Positions 18,015-26,880 of a DNA stretch of 64,000 bases are shown here, one piece after another. Location of the stretch: assembly GCA_903922605.1 (NCBI GenBank), contig CAIXUG010000072.1, forward strand, positions 1-64,000, written 5' to 3'. Below the pieces are notes generated by a model. It saw only the letters and a list, made by a program, of their open reading frames with translations. It ran no database searches and was not told the DNA's origin. Both the position numbers and the translations under genes were made by a program. The stretch is from an uncultured Verrucomicrobiota bacterium. GTDB taxonomy: Bacteria; Verrucomicrobiota; Verrucomicrobiia; Limisphaerales; UBA9464. Every line of letters begins with the position of its first letter. Position 1 is the stretch's first letter.

Positions 18015-20618
18015 ATGTCATTTCCGCGTTTACTCGCCGTCCTGCCGTTTCTGCTCTGCGTGCTCGCGCGGGCGCAGAATGGCGACCACACCAACGAGGT
18101 GCAGCGCGAGGTCGTGGCGCGCGAGCTGATCCCGCCGGCACCGGTGCGTTCGCCGGAGGAGGAGGCGAAGACGTTCGTGCTCGCGCCGGGCTTCCGGGCC
18201 GAGCTGGTGGCCGCCGAACCACTGATTACCGCGCCCGTGGCGGTGCAGTTCGACCATCTGGGCCGCCTCTGGGTGGTCGAGATGAACGGCTACATGCCCA
18301 CGCCCGACGGGAAGGGGGAGCTGGAGCCCAACGGCAACATCGTGGTGCTTGAAGACACCGACGGCGACGGCCGCATGGACAAGCGCACCGTCTTTCTCAG
18401 CGGCCTCGTCATGCCGCGTTCGCTGATGCTCTTCCAGGATGGCGTCATCGTGGCTGAGCCGCCCCGGCTCTGGTTTGCCCGCGACACCGATGGCGACGGC
18501 AAGGCCGATGAGAAGCTCCTTATTGCCGACGACTACGCCTCTCAGGACGATCCCCGGCTCGGCGACCGGGCGAATCCGGAGCACGCCAGCAACAGCCCGA
18601 CGTGGATGCTCGACAACTGGGTCTATTCCGCCAACCACACCTGGCGCTATCGTTGGCTCGGCGGCTCGCCCACGAACTGGATCAAGGAGCCGACGGCCTT
18701 CCGTGGCCAGTGGGGGCTTTCGCAGGACAACTACGGCCGCCTCTATCATAACTCCAATTCCGACCCCCTGCGCGCCGATCTCGTGGAGAGCCGTTACTTC
18801 GCGCGCAATCCGAACCTGCGGAATCCGTTCGGCGTGAACGTGCAGCTCGAACCCGACATGAGGGTGTGGACTGCGCGGGTCAATCCGGGGGTCAACCGGG
18901 GTTACCAGCCCGGCCAGCTCACCCCCGATGGTAAGCTGGCGACGTACACCGGCGCGTGCGGTCCGGTGGTCTATCGGGGTGACCAGTTTGGCGAGGAATT
19001 CGTCGGCGACGTATTCCTGTGCGAGCCGACCGGCAACATGATCCGGCGGGAACGCATCACCAACCGCGACGGCGTGCTCAGTGCGACCAACGCTTACGAC
19101 CATGCCGAATTTTTCACCGCGACCGACGAACGTTTCCGCCCGATCAACCTGCACAATGGGCCGGACGGTGCGCTCTACGTGGTGGATTTCTACCGGGGCC
19201 TGATTCAGCACCACATTTACCTGACGAGCTACCTGCGCAAGCAGATCGAGTCGCGCGACCTGCAAACCCCGATCAACCACGGGCGCATCTGGCGCGTCGT
19301 CAAAGCGGGGCAGCCGGTGAAACGGGAGAAGCTTCCCGCGAAGCCGACGAACCAGGAGCTGCTAGCGAAGCTGTCGCATCCCAATGGCTGGTGGCGCGAT
19401 CGCGCGCAGCAGATGCTGGTGGAACGCCGCGCGACCAATGCCGTCCCGCAGCTGCGCCAGCTCGCCACCTCGGAACACAATCCCTCGCCACTGGGACGCC
19501 TGCATGCCCTGTGGACGTTGGAAGGCCTGGGCCAGCTGGATTTGCCGACCTTGCAAATTGCACTGGATGATCCGACCCCGAAAGTGCGCGGTGCCGTGCT
19601 GCGCCTGAGCGAAGGCTTCCTGAAAGGCCCGGAACGCGCCGAGGCCACGAGCTTGGTGCTGCGCCGGGCCGGTTTCATCCCGCTGGAAGAGCAGCTTCAG
19701 CTGATGCTCACCTTCGGCGAAATGCGCACCCCGGCCACCGAGAGCATTCTAAAGGTGCTGCTGATGAATTCGCCCCCCAGCCAGCTGCGCTTTGACGCGG
19801 TGATCAGCGGTCTGGCCGGCCGCGAACTGGAGTTCCTCCAGTCGCTGGTGCTCGACCCGGTCTGCGCCACCATGAAGACCAACCACGCGCCGCTGCTCAC
19901 CGGGCTGGCCCGCTGCGTGGCGTATGAGGCCGTGCCTGACCGGGTGGGAAAACTGCTGGAGATGGCGGCTTCGCGACCCGACGGGTCTTGGCAGCAACTG
20001 GCCCTGCTCGACGCCTTGGCCGGCCTTGTTCCCATGGCCAAGCCCGGCCAGCCGGCACCCTCGGTAAAACCGATCATCCTCGGGGAGGAATCCAAGGCGC
20101 TACTGGCCCTGCGCATGGTCGATTCGCCGGAGGTGAAAAAGCTCGTGAGCCGCCTGGAGCCGCTAATTGTCTGGCCGGGCAAGCCGGGGGCCGCGCCTTT
20201 GCCCGCGATGGCCGCGCCACTCGTGGGCGAGGAGGCCGCCAGCTTCGCCCGGGGCAAGGCGCTCTACACGATCATCTGCGGTGCGTGCCATCAGCCGCAC
20301 GGCAATGGTCAGGCCGGACTGGCCCCGCCGTTGCGTGATTCCGAATGGGTGCTCGGCAGCGAACAGCGGCTGGTGCGGATCGTCCTCCACGGTCTGCGCG
20401 ACGATATTTCGGTGAAGGGCACCACCTACCAGCTCAACATGCCGGCACTCGGCGAAAGCCTGAACGACGAGCAGATCGCCGATGCGCTCACCTATATCCG
20501 GCACGAATGGGATCACAATGCCCCCATCGTGAAGCCCGCCACCGTCAAGGCCGCCCGTGCCGCCACCAGCAAGCGCGAGGATTCGTGGACGCAGGCGGAA
20601 CTGCTTAAGCTGCCGTGA
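18015..20618 (+). CDS. PVC-type membrane-bound dehydrogenase with HEAT-like repeats and cytochrome c domain
   Basis: A secreted protein of 867 residues starting at the ATG at 18015, giving the signal peptide MSFPRLLAVLPFLLCVLARA. The first 430 residues form a propeller of the PVC dehydrogenase type (GFRAELVAAEPLITAPVAVQFDHLGRLWVVEM; LHNGPDGALYVVDFYRG). Two calcium-binding-like loops, EDTDGDGRMD near residue 113 and RDTDGDGKAD near residue 156, are present. A HEAT-like helical region (about 445-720) follows, then a class I cytochrome c domain with CGACH near residue 754 and the distal Met probably in LNMPALGE. Likely oxidises a sugar or alcohol in the periplasm and passes electrons to the haem. 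It is divergently transcribed from the repeat protein at 17801. Substrate unknown. Confidence 0.88.
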   Translation: MSFPRLLAVLPFLLCVLARAQNGDHTNEVQREVVARELIPPAPVRSPEEEAKTFVLAPGFRAELVAAEPLITAPVAVQFDHLGRLWVVEMNGYMPTPDGKGELEPNGNIVVLEDTDGDGRMDKRTVFLSGLVMPRSLMLFQDGVIVAEPPRLWFARDTDGDGKADEKLLIADDYASQDDPRLGDRANPEHASNSPTWMLDNWVYSANHTWRYRWLGGSPTNWIKEPTAFRGQWGLSQDNYGRLYHNSNSDPLRADLVESRYFARNPNLRNPFGVNVQLEPDMRVWTARVNPGVNRGYQPGQLTPDGKLATYTGACGPVVYRGDQFGEEFVGDVFLCEPTGNMIRRERITNRDGVLSATNAYDHAEFFTATDERFRPINLHNGPDGALYVVDFYRGLIQHHIYLTSYLRKQIESRDLQTPINHGRIWRVVKAGQPVKREKLPAKPTNQELLAKLSHPNGWWRDRAQQMLVERRATNAVPQLRQLATSEHNPSPLGRLHALWTLEGLGQLDLPTLQIALDDPTPKVRGAVLRLSEGFLKGPERAEATSLVLRRAGFIPLEEQLQLMLTFGEMRTPATESILKVLLMNSPPSQLRFDAVISGLAGRELEFLQSLVLDPVCATMKTNHAPLLTGLARCVAYEAVPDRVGKLLEMAASRPDGSWQQLALLDALAGLVPMAKPGQPAPSVKPIILGEESKALLALRMVDSPEVKKLVSRLEPLIVWPGKPGAAPLPAMAAPLVGEEAASFARGKALYTIICGACHQPHGNGQAGLAPPLRDSEWVLGSEQRLVRIVLHGLRDDISVKGTTYQLNMPALGESLNDEQIADALTYIRHEWDHNAPIVKPATVKAARAATSKREDSWTQAELLKLP

Positions 20619-20725
20619 GGTGAGGGAGATGTGAACGTTGAACATGGATCGAGGAGGCGCGATCATGGAGCATAGCCTTGCGCGGCAACTGATCTGACCC
20701 TCATGGTGGCCGTGCAGCCCGTCCG

Positions 20726-21010
20726 ATGGCCATGCCGACATCTCCCAATCCCGCCAACGACACCGGCAACCGCCGTCGTACCCGGTGGCTAATCGCCTTC
20801 TGGGCGATTTTGGCCTGCTTCAACTTGTTCCTTTGGTTGGACGGAGATGGGCAAGCCTCCCGGGGCGGCCTGTGCTTGAGCCTGGGCATGCTGTGCCTCG
20901 AGTCTCAGAACTTCGTTCAGGGAAAGCCGTTGCGCTACGGGCTGGGGCTGATGGCTTCGATATTCATCGCGGGTGTCGGAGTGCTCGCCGTGCTGCATTT
21001 TGTGAAATAG
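20726..21010 (+). CDS. Small two-helix membrane protein
   Basis: A 94-residue protein with two or three hydrophobic stretches (WLIAFWAILACFNLFLWL and LMASIFIAGVGVLAVLHFV). It is not recognised. It is followed 18 bp later by another membrane protein gene on the same strand, so the two may form a unit. Composition matches the surrounding genome. Confidence 0.55.
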   Translation: MAMPTSPNPANDTGNRRRTRWLIAFWAILACFNLFLWLDGDGQASRGGLCLSLGMLCLESQNFVQGKPLRYGLGLMASIFIAGVGVLAVLHFVK

Positions 21011-21028
21011 CAGCCAGGCAGCTGCGCC

Positions 21029-21658
21029 ATGAACCAAAGCTTTGAAGTTACGGGCGGGGCCAGACTCGGCTGGATCCACGCCTCCTGGCCGCTGGCCAGA
21101 CTCACTGCAACCTCTGATACCCTTCTGGTCTCGGTCGGGCTGCTGGGCAACTACCGGTTCACCCCTGACACCGTCGTTTCGATCGTTGCACACTCGGGAA
21201 TGAGGGATCGGGGAATCCACATCCGGCACTGTGTCCCTGAATACCCTGAGAACATTGTTTTTAAGTGTATGGGTGCTCCGGACAGACTGCTTACCGGCAT
21301 CCATCAAACTGGGTTCCTACCTCGGGCTCCTGCCTCCGCCCAGCCGCTTCGGCGGGGCTTCACCCTGCGCTGGCAGGCAATCGTCGTCATGGTCATCGCC
21401 TGGACTGCCTTGTCCACGCTGACGATGATTCCGACGTTCCCGCCGCGGTTCCTGCGGGACATGATTCCCTGGATGGCCATCGCCATTGTCCCAGCGTTCG
21501 CCACGACCGTCGCCCTGATTCGAATACCTGCATTTCAGCATCTGGTGATCAAACCCGGCCGGAACGTGGGCGAGATCCGGCCGGTTCTGATCCTTCTTCT
21601 TCTGGCCAACGGTGGATTGCTGTTGGTCTTGGCGATCCTCGGTTTTTTCCAGCAATGA
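21029..21658 (+). CDS. Unknown membrane protein with N-terminal soluble domain
   Basis: A 209-residue protein. The N-terminal 80 residues form a small beta-rich domain (FEVTGGARLGWIHASWPLARLTATSDTLL ends one strand pair; GIHIRHCVPEYPENIVFKC follows). Two or three membrane helices come after, AIVVMVIAWTALSTLTMI, MAIAIVPAFATTVALI and VLILLLLANGGLLLVLAILGFF. From memory, proteins with this 'GGAR.GW..ASWPLARL' opening recur as hypothetical proteins in Verrucomicrobiota and Planctomycetota; no function is known to me. Confidence 0.65.
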   Translation: MNQSFEVTGGARLGWIHASWPLARLTATSDTLLVSVGLLGNYRFTPDTVVSIVAHSGMRDRGIHIRHCVPEYPENIVFKCMGAPDRLLTGIHQTGFLPRAPASAQPLRRGFTLRWQAIVVMVIAWTALSTLTMIPTFPPRFLRDMIPWMAIAIVPAFATTVALIRIPAFQHLVIKPGRNVGEIRPVLILLLLANGGLLLVLAILGFFQQ

Positions 21659-21707
21659 CACTGACGGTTTACCCGAAAACACTGCTTCAGACCGGATGGA
21701 AATCGCC

Positions 21708-22040
21708 ATGAAAATTGTGACCCGATTGCCTCTCCAAGAGCTGTGGAGGGAAGATGGATTCACCACCACCTTGCGTCTCCGGGATTTGACGGCCGAGGAT
21801 TTAAAAAATCTGCTGCGCGCCGGCCCGGTTCAATTTGTCGTCGTTGACGTTGGACACGCACCACAGTGGATTCCAGTTCGTCAGTGCTACGATTTTTGGA
21901 AAAATGAACTGCAACCGCATTTTGCCGAACCTGAAAGCAAAGCCGCTTTGGAAACTTATCCCGGCGACTATTGTTACTTCGTCTCCGAATGGAGTAGCCC
22001 TGACGGAACCCCGATTGCAGTTTGTCAGCGCTGCCACTGA
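21708..22040 (+). CDS. Unknown 110-aa soluble protein
   Basis: From the ATG at 21708 (an alternative lies at 21696) this encodes 110 residues opening MKIVTRLPLQELW. It contains an 'LTAEDLKNLLRAGPVQFVVVDVG' segment and ends in CQRCH. The size and composition recall small immunity-type or stand-alone soluble proteins, but no family is recognised. It lies 50 bp downstream of the membrane protein gene and may be cotranscribed. The C-terminal CxxCH appears at the very end of a protein without an export signal, so a haem role is unlikely. Confidence 0.5.
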   Translation: MKIVTRLPLQELWREDGFTTTLRLRDLTAEDLKNLLRAGPVQFVVVDVGHAPQWIPVRQCYDFWKNELQPHFAEPESKAALETYPGDYCYFVSEWSSPDGTPIAVCQRCH

Positions 22041-22464
22041 AGCGGTTTCAAAAAATTGCGCCGCCGCAGTCATGGGTCACCAACCCGGTACCAATGGTCC
22101 TGTTGGCAGAGGCGGACATCGGGCGCTCTCCTCCTCATCCCGGATATCCCCATGAACCTCCTACAGGTTTACTGGCTGCAAGCGCTGAAAGCGCGTCTGA
22201 GTAATGCCTGGGGTGGAGCGAAGCCCCAGGGAGAGCCTTCGGATTGTTCTGGAGGGCTGAAGGCCATCACCATTTTGGGACGCGCTTGCAGCGCTCGACT
22301 GCTTTGGCTCAGTCAAACTGGGGCTGCGCTCGCGCGGCTCGCTCCACCCAGGAATCATTCGGACAGGGGCTTTCAGCCTTTCCAACCGTGGCTGTCCACA
22401 AGTCCCCATCGTGGAGAGGGGGAACATCAACCACCTCGCTTTCTTGGTGGCCGGACATCCCGTC
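22041..22464. other. Non-coding, repeat-bearing region
   Basis: I see no convincing gene here. It contains an imperfect inverted repeat (22206-22352) whose ends are CCTGGGGTGGAGCGA and TCGCTCCACCCAGG. Just outside the right end, GGCTTTCAGCC is complementary to GGCTGAAGGCC inside. The pattern resembles a REPIN or a small non-autonomous element. Open frames across it have gene-unlike composition. Confidence 0.5.
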
Positions 22465-22632
22465 CAGGCTCCGGGGTTGCTTCGGAGCGGCAAAGATCGG
22501 AACTTTCCGGAGCGCGGGAAGTCGAAGTCTGGTCTGAGCCATTCTCAATCGCCCCACCTTTCAGATGTCCGCCCGTGTATTCCTTGTCCGCCATGGTGCC
22601 ACCTCGCTTGTGGCCATTGAGCGACTGTTTGC
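22465..22632 (+). pseudogene. Truncated duplicate of the histidine phosphatase 5' region
   Basis: These 168 bases match 23500-23664, covering about 100 bp upstream of the intact histidine phosphatase gene plus its first 18 or so codons. The copy at 22565 reads MSARVFLVRHGATSLVA against MSTRVFLVRHGATPLVA, then diverges and runs on into unrelated frame for about 50 codons. The upstream part is as well conserved as the coding part, pointing to a segmental duplication that was later cut off. No functional protein is expected, although the RHG motif is retained. Confidence 0.75.
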
Positions 22633-22767
22633 CTTCTCGAAACCGGTCCTCGTCCAGATCGGTCCATCGGACCAGATACGGCCTGCCCCTCCGCCCACAG
22701 TGGACTTCTTTTTGCCAGAGCCGCGAGTGAAAGCCGAAGCAGTTAGATTATTTGTACAATATAGCAT

Positions 22768-23082
22768 ATGAAGTTGCAAATATATCTCCTATTCATAATT
22801 TCCGCCCTCGTGACCCTGGCATGGCCGTTTGCATTGTTGTTAAGCGTGTTCATTTTTGATTCGCCAACGCGCGGAGTGATAGACCTGTTTGGGCGTATCG
22901 TTCTTGCCTTGCTCCTGATTTCCTATCCTTGGGGATTCATCATGGCCGCAATCCGATTCATTAATCGGCGCAAGAATAACACTTTCTTTTCCAACTTTAC
23001 GATGACTCTGTTGATCGCGCCAATTTCTCAGCTTTTAGCATTCTTCATGTTTGCATTTGTTTTAAACGGCCTAAGGAAATGA
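22768..23082 (+). CDS. AT-rich small membrane protein
   Basis: A 104-residue protein, almost entirely hydrophobic with three likely membrane helices (LFIISALVTLAWPFALLLSVFIF, IVLALLLISYPWGFIMAAI, MTLLIAPISQLLAFFMFAFVL) and a basic loop RFINRRKNN. The DNA from about 22740 to 23085 is visibly richer in A and T than its surroundings, including ATTTGTACAATATAGCATAT just before the ATG. This suggests recent acquisition. It lies between the truncated duplicate and the intact phosphatase gene. No family recognised. Confidence 0.55.
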   Translation: MKLQIYLLFIISALVTLAWPFALLLSVFIFDSPTRGVIDLFGRIVLALLLISYPWGFIMAAIRFINRRKNNTFFSNFTMTLLIAPISQLLAFFMFAFVLNGLRK

Positions 23083-23499
23083 ACGTGATCAGGCCGTATC
23101 ATGTCGGGCAACGCTGACGCGTTGCCCTGATTTCGTCGCCCTGCGAGCGCAGCGATGCTGGCGGCCGGCCACCCCAGGCCCAGGGTGACCTGTGCAACGA
23201 TGGTGTTACCGCTCCGCTTTTGAAGTGAGGTCTGGAAGTTCCTCCGCATCTTCGCGTCTTCGTTGTTTTGTCCAGTCTTTCCCCTGTGACCCGTAGCTCC
23301 TGGTCAGGGGCCGCCCCGACGGCGCTGACGCTGGTCGGGACGGAAATAATGGGCAACGCGGCAGCGTTGCCCCACCAGCGCCTCGGGATAGTTCTCGCGC
23401 CTCAAACGGCGATCGGGCCGTGGATTGTCGAGGGTTCTCCCGCCCGCATGGACCAGAAGCTGGGCAGGAATCTCAGGGAGAGCCGGGCAGCTCAATGTG
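23083..23499. repeat. Hairpin-rich intergenic repeat region
   Basis: Two near-identical hairpins, GGGCAACGC-loop-GCGTTGCCC, stand at 23106-23127 and 23351-23372. The second runs directly into copy 2 of the 71-bp dispersed repeat (23362-23432), whose copy 1 is at the left edge of the window. The pair of hairpins in one gap is REPIN-like. Between them I see no gene. The right part (about 23440-23499) shows nothing recognisable. Confidence 0.6.
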
Positions 23500-23599
23500 C
23501 AGGCTCCGGGGTTGCTTCGGAGCGGCAAAGATCGGAACTTTCCGCAGCGCAGGAAGCCGAAGTCTGGTCTGAACCATTCTCAATCGCCCCATCTTTCAC

Positions 23600-24286
23600 A
23601 TGTCCACCCGTGTTTTCCTTGTCCGCCATGGCGCCACACCACTCGTGGCCGAGGACCGTTTTGCCGGTGAAACCGATGTCGCCCTGTCCGATCTCGGGCG
23701 CGAGCAGGCGCGGCGGGTCGGTCAGCGGCTAGCCCCGGTGCCGCTGAGCGCGGTCTATACCTCGCCGATGGGCCGCACGGTGGCGACCGCCCGGTTCATT
23801 TCTGAACCGCACGGGCTGCAAGTGCAGGTGCGCGACGGTCTTCGGGAGATTTCGCATGGACGCTGGGAACAGCTCACCCGCAAGGAAGTGGAGGCGAAGT
23901 TCGGCGACGAATACGCCTGCTGGGAGGAGGATCCGTTTACCTTCGCGCCGGTGGGCGGAGAAACCGGGCTGGCGGTGGTAGCCCGGGCGTTGCCGATCCT
24001 GCGCGAAATTGTGACGGCGCATCCGGAGCAACAGATCGCCGTGGTGTCCCATAAGGCCACGATCCGGTTGCTGCTCTGCGTGCTGCTGGGCTTCGATCCG
24101 CGAACCTATCGCGACCGGCTCGATCAGAGTCCGGCCTGCCTGAACATCCTCGACTTCAAGGATCCCGCCCACGCGCGGCTCACGCTCTTCAACGACGTGT
24201 CGCATTATGGTGACCAGGGGCTGGAGCTGCCGGCGGCACCGAAGGGGCGCCTGTCGAAGTGGTGGGACGGGACGGGGAAGCAGTGA
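23600..24286 (+). CDS. Histidine phosphatase family protein (phosphoglycerate-mutase-like)
   Basis: A 228-residue histidine phosphatase. The RHG motif with the catalytic histidine H10 (VFLVRHGAT), the arginine-bearing TSPMGRTVATA and the second histidine in VVSHKATIRLLL are present, as is an acid in GLREISHGRWE. Such proteins include cofactor-dependent phosphoglycerate mutases, CobC-like phosphatases and broad phosphatases; the length and motif spacing suggest a phosphatase rather than a glycolytic mutase. The 100 bp upstream plus the first codons are duplicated at 22465. The gene converges with rpoN. The substrate is unknown. Confidence 0.9.
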   Translation: MSTRVFLVRHGATPLVAEDRFAGETDVALSDLGREQARRVGQRLAPVPLSAVYTSPMGRTVATARFISEPHGLQVQVRDGLREISHGRWEQLTRKEVEAKFGDEYACWEEDPFTFAPVGGETGLAVVARALPILREIVTAHPEQQIAVVSHKATIRLLLCVLLGFDPRTYRDRLDQSPACLNILDFKDPAHARLTLFNDVSHYGDQGLELPAAPKGRLSKWWDGTGKQ

Positions 24287-24418
24287 TCAGTAAACAGTGA
24301 GTCAGTGATCAGTGGGGCGGCGGAGCGAGGGCAAACAGCGAACAGCAAACAGCGAGCGTTCCTGCAGTTCCCCCATTCGTAATTCGAAACTCGTAATTCG
24401 AAATTTTGAGCCCTTGGC
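24287..24418. repeat. Short tandem-like repeats between convergent genes
   Basis: The gap holds imperfect repeats of GTGATCAGT/AAACAGTGA (24280-24315) and of ATTCGTAATTCGAAA/CTCGTAATTCGAAAT (24375-24405). Similar CAGTGAATCAGT strings recur at 36065-36092. They look like low-complexity intergenic repeats rather than a terminator. Confidence 0.5.
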
Positions 24419-25918
24419 TCAATATTTCTTCCGCAGGTGGCTGGGCAGCACGTTCAGTTCGGCCCGGTATTTGGCCACGGTGCGGCGCGCGATCATGATG
24501 CTCTTTTCCTTCAGCTTCGCGACGAGTTCCTCGTCGGAAAGCGGGGAGGAGCTGTTCTCGTTGGAGATCAGTTCGGCGAGAATGGTCTTCACGCTCGTGT
24601 TCGACATGTTCTCACCGGAGGAGGTGGCCACGCCGGAAGTGAAAAAGAACTTCATCTCAAACAGGCCCTGCGGGGTGGCCATGTACTTGCCGGAGACGGC
24701 ACGACTGACGGTGGTCTCATGGACGCCCACGACTTCGGCGATCTGCACCATGGTCATGGGGTGAAGGTGGGTGACGCCCTTGTCCAAAAAGTTGCGCTGC
24801 CGTTTCACGATCTCGTTGGCGATGTTGAGGATCGTGCTCTGGCGCTGGTGGATGCTCTTGATGAGGAACTTCCCGGCCTTGATCTTGTCGCGGATGTATT
24901 CGCGGACCTCGCCCGAAGTTTCGGCCTGGGTGAGCAAATCCTTGTAGTGGTTGCTGATCCGCAGGTGGGGAATGTGGTCGTTGTTGGTCGTGACGGTATA
25001 TTCGCCGTCTTCCCGCCGTACAACATGGACCTCGGGCAGCACGTACTGGTTGCCATCCGACGCGTACACCCGGCCCGGACGGGGATCGAGGTGGGCGATA
25101 TTGCCCGCGAGCCGCTGGGCCTCGGCCGCCGTGATGCCGAGCTGGCGGGCGATCTCGGGATAGCGGCGTTTGCCGAGCGACTCCATGTGGTCGCGAATGA
25201 TGGCGTATTCGAGGGATTCCTGCCGGCCAGAGCGTTCGAGCTGAAGCAGCAGGCACTCGCGTAAGTCGCGGGCGCCGACACCCGGCGGCTGGAAGCTCTG
25301 GACCACTTTGAGCGCGGTCTCGAGATCCTCCAGGGAAAGGCCGGTGGAAAATGAAAGCTCCGAAAGTCCGGACTGGAGGTAGCCGTGATCGTCGATGTTG
25401 CCGATGAGGAGTTCGGCGACCTGACGCAGCCGCTCATCCAGGTCGGAAGTGCGGGCCTGATCGAGCAGCTCGGCCTGGAGCGAAGTCTCCGCCGTCAGCG
25501 AATCGAACATGAACTGCCGCCGTTCCTCGTCCTCGGGCGTGGAGCGGTTGACCGTGTTCGTGGCCGAGAAATGGTCACGCCATTCCTGATCGAGCTGGAT
25601 CAGGCGCTGAAGTTCGGCGTCGAGACGGTCCACCGGCTCGTTGGATGGTTTCTCGGTGGAGGGATCGTACTGCGTGTCTGGCGGCGGTTCGGTCGGGTCC
25701 AGCAAGGCGGCGGCATCGTCCGAGTTGGACTCGCGTTCCTCCTGGGAGATGTCGCTGATGGCGGCCTCCTCCAGCATGGGGTTCTGCTGCAGCTCCTGCT
25801 CCACCATCGCCTTCAGCTTGAGCACCGGTGCCTGCAGCAGCGCCAGCGACTGCTGGAGCTGCGGCGACAGCACCATCTGCTGCGACATGCGCTGCGAGAG
25901 ATGAAGACCCTGTGACAT
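24419..25918 (-). CDS. rpoN: RNA polymerase sigma-54 factor
   Basis: Sigma-54, which directs RNA polymerase to -24/-12 promoters and needs AAA+ activators. The start at 25918 gives 499 residues opening MSQGLHLSQRMSQQMVLSPQLQQSLALLQ-type region I; a longer frame to 26050 is unlikely. The acidic region II (residues about 55-105) follows, then the core-binding domain (EERRQFMFDSLTAE onwards), the helix-turn-helix (TMVQIAEVVGVHETTVSRAVSGKYM) and the RpoN box ARRTVAKYR at 477-485. No activator gene is in the window. A possible target is the fliO promoter (46096-46111). Confidence 0.95.
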   Translation of the reverse strand: MSQGLHLSQRMSQQMVLSPQLQQSLALLQAPVLKLKAMVEQELQQNPMLEEAAISDISQEERESNSDDAAALLDPTEPPPDTQYDPSTEKPSNEPVDRLDAELQRLIQLDQEWRDHFSATNTVNRSTPEDEERRQFMFDSLTAETSLQAELLDQARTSDLDERLRQVAELLIGNIDDHGYLQSGLSELSFSTGLSLEDLETALKVVQSFQPPGVGARDLRECLLLQLERSGRQESLEYAIIRDHMESLGKRRYPEIARQLGITAAEAQRLAGNIAHLDPRPGRVYASDGNQYVLPEVHVVRREDGEYTVTTNNDHIPHLRISNHYKDLLTQAETSGEVREYIRDKIKAGKFLIKSIHQRQSTILNIANEIVKRQRNFLDKGVTHLHPMTMVQIAEVVGVHETTVSRAVSGKYMATPQGLFEMKFFFTSGVATSSGENMSNTSVKTILAELISNENSSSPLSDEELVAKLKEKSIMIARRTVAKYRAELNVLPSHLRKKY

Positions 25919-26076
25919 CTGGCGCGAGACTAGCGTGGAAAGCCCTTTACACAAGCATTCCGTGAATCTGGCACGAATCTTGAGGGGGAGGCTTGACAGG
26001 CGGGTTTGCTTACCTGAACTCCCAGCCTGGGCGGAAAAACCCTCGCCCATCAGTGACCACTGCCTAACCTCCGGCC

Positions 26077-26880
26077 GTGCCCGTGCAGTTCACCATTCTC
26101 GGCAGCGGTTCCGGCGGCAATTGCGCCTATCTGGAAGCCGGGGAAACGCGCCTGCTGATCGACGCCGGGTTCAGCGCGCGGCAGATCCGTGAACGCCTCG
26201 CCGGCATCGGCCGCGCGCCGGAAGGGCTGACCGGCATTCTCGTCACCCATGAACACGGCGACCACATCACCGGTCTGGGCACGCTCTGCGCGAAGACAGG
26301 CATCACGATTTACGCGAACTGGTTCACCCGCGAGGCCATCGAAAAGCAGTTTCCAGCCGCAGGCTTGAAGTTCGCGGTCTTCGAGACCGGGGCGGCGTTC
26401 ACAGTGGGCGAGGTGGAGGTGCAGTCCTTCAGCGTGCCGCACGATGCGATGGATCCCGTCGGTTTTCTGCTCCGCACCATTGCAGGCAATATTGGTTTCC
26501 TGACCGATCTTGGTCACGCGACGAAGCTCATTCTGGAGCGGGTCAAACCGGCCAACGTGCTGGTGCTGGAGGCGAACCACGACCTGAAGCTCCTGCAGGA
26601 CGATACGCGCCGGCCCTGGAGCACCAAGCAGCGTATCCTCAGCCGGCACGGGCACCTGTCGAACGACGCGGCGGCAGAAGTCGCCGTGCAGCTCGCCAAT
26701 GCCGAACTGCACCGCATCTATCTCGGGCACCTGAGCCGCGATTGCAACCGGCCGGAACTGGCCCATCGTACGGTCGCCACCCGTCTCCTCGAAGTGGGCG
26801 CGAACCATATCGCGGTGGACAACACCTCGCAGGAGAAACCCAGTCCCACGCTGCCGCTCGCCGGCTTCCGGCTGCTTTGA
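26077..26880 (+). CDS. MBL-fold metallo-hydrolase (YycJ/WalJ-like)
   Basis: A 267-residue metallo-beta-lactamase-fold hydrolase from the GTG at 26077. The metal motif HEHGDH is at residues 58-63, and further ligands are probably H120 (VPHDAMD), D143 (LTDLGH) and H240 region (LGHLSRDC). The opening FTILGSGSGGNCAYLE and the size match the YycJ/WalJ group of predicted hydrolases or nucleases. It is divergent from rpoN with about 160 bp between. The natural substrate is not known from the sequence. Confidence 0.88.
   Translation: MPVQFTILGSGSGGNCAYLEAGETRLLIDAGFSARQIRERLAGIGRAPEGLTGILVTHEHGDHITGLGTLCAKTGITIYANWFTREAIEKQFPAAGLKFAVFETGAAFTVGEVEVQSFSVPHDAMDPVGFLLRTIAGNIGFLTDLGHATKLILERVKPANVLVLEANHDLKLLQDDTRRPWSTKQRILSRHGHLSNDAAAEVAVQLANAELHRIYLGHLSRDCNRPELAHRTVATRLLEVGANHIAVDNTSQEKPSPTLPLAGFRLL

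Noticed and set aside
21708-22040. The terminal CQRCH of the 110-aa protein as a haem site
   Set aside because: The protein has no export signal and the motif is the last five residues, so a cytochrome role is not credible.
22565-22771. A small gene starting with the RHG motif of histidine phosphatases
   Set aside because: Only about 18 codons match the intact gene at 23600 and the second catalytic histidine is missing, so it is treated as a truncated duplicate.
23083-23499. A CRISPR-like array because of repeated hairpins
   Set aside because: There are only two hairpins, separated by about 245 bp, with no regular repeat-spacer pattern; REP-like hairpins explain them.
25919-26076. A TTGACA-like -35 at 25993 in the rpoN/MBL divergent gap
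   Set aside because: No acceptable -10 lies 16-18 bases downstream, so it is not reported as a promoter.
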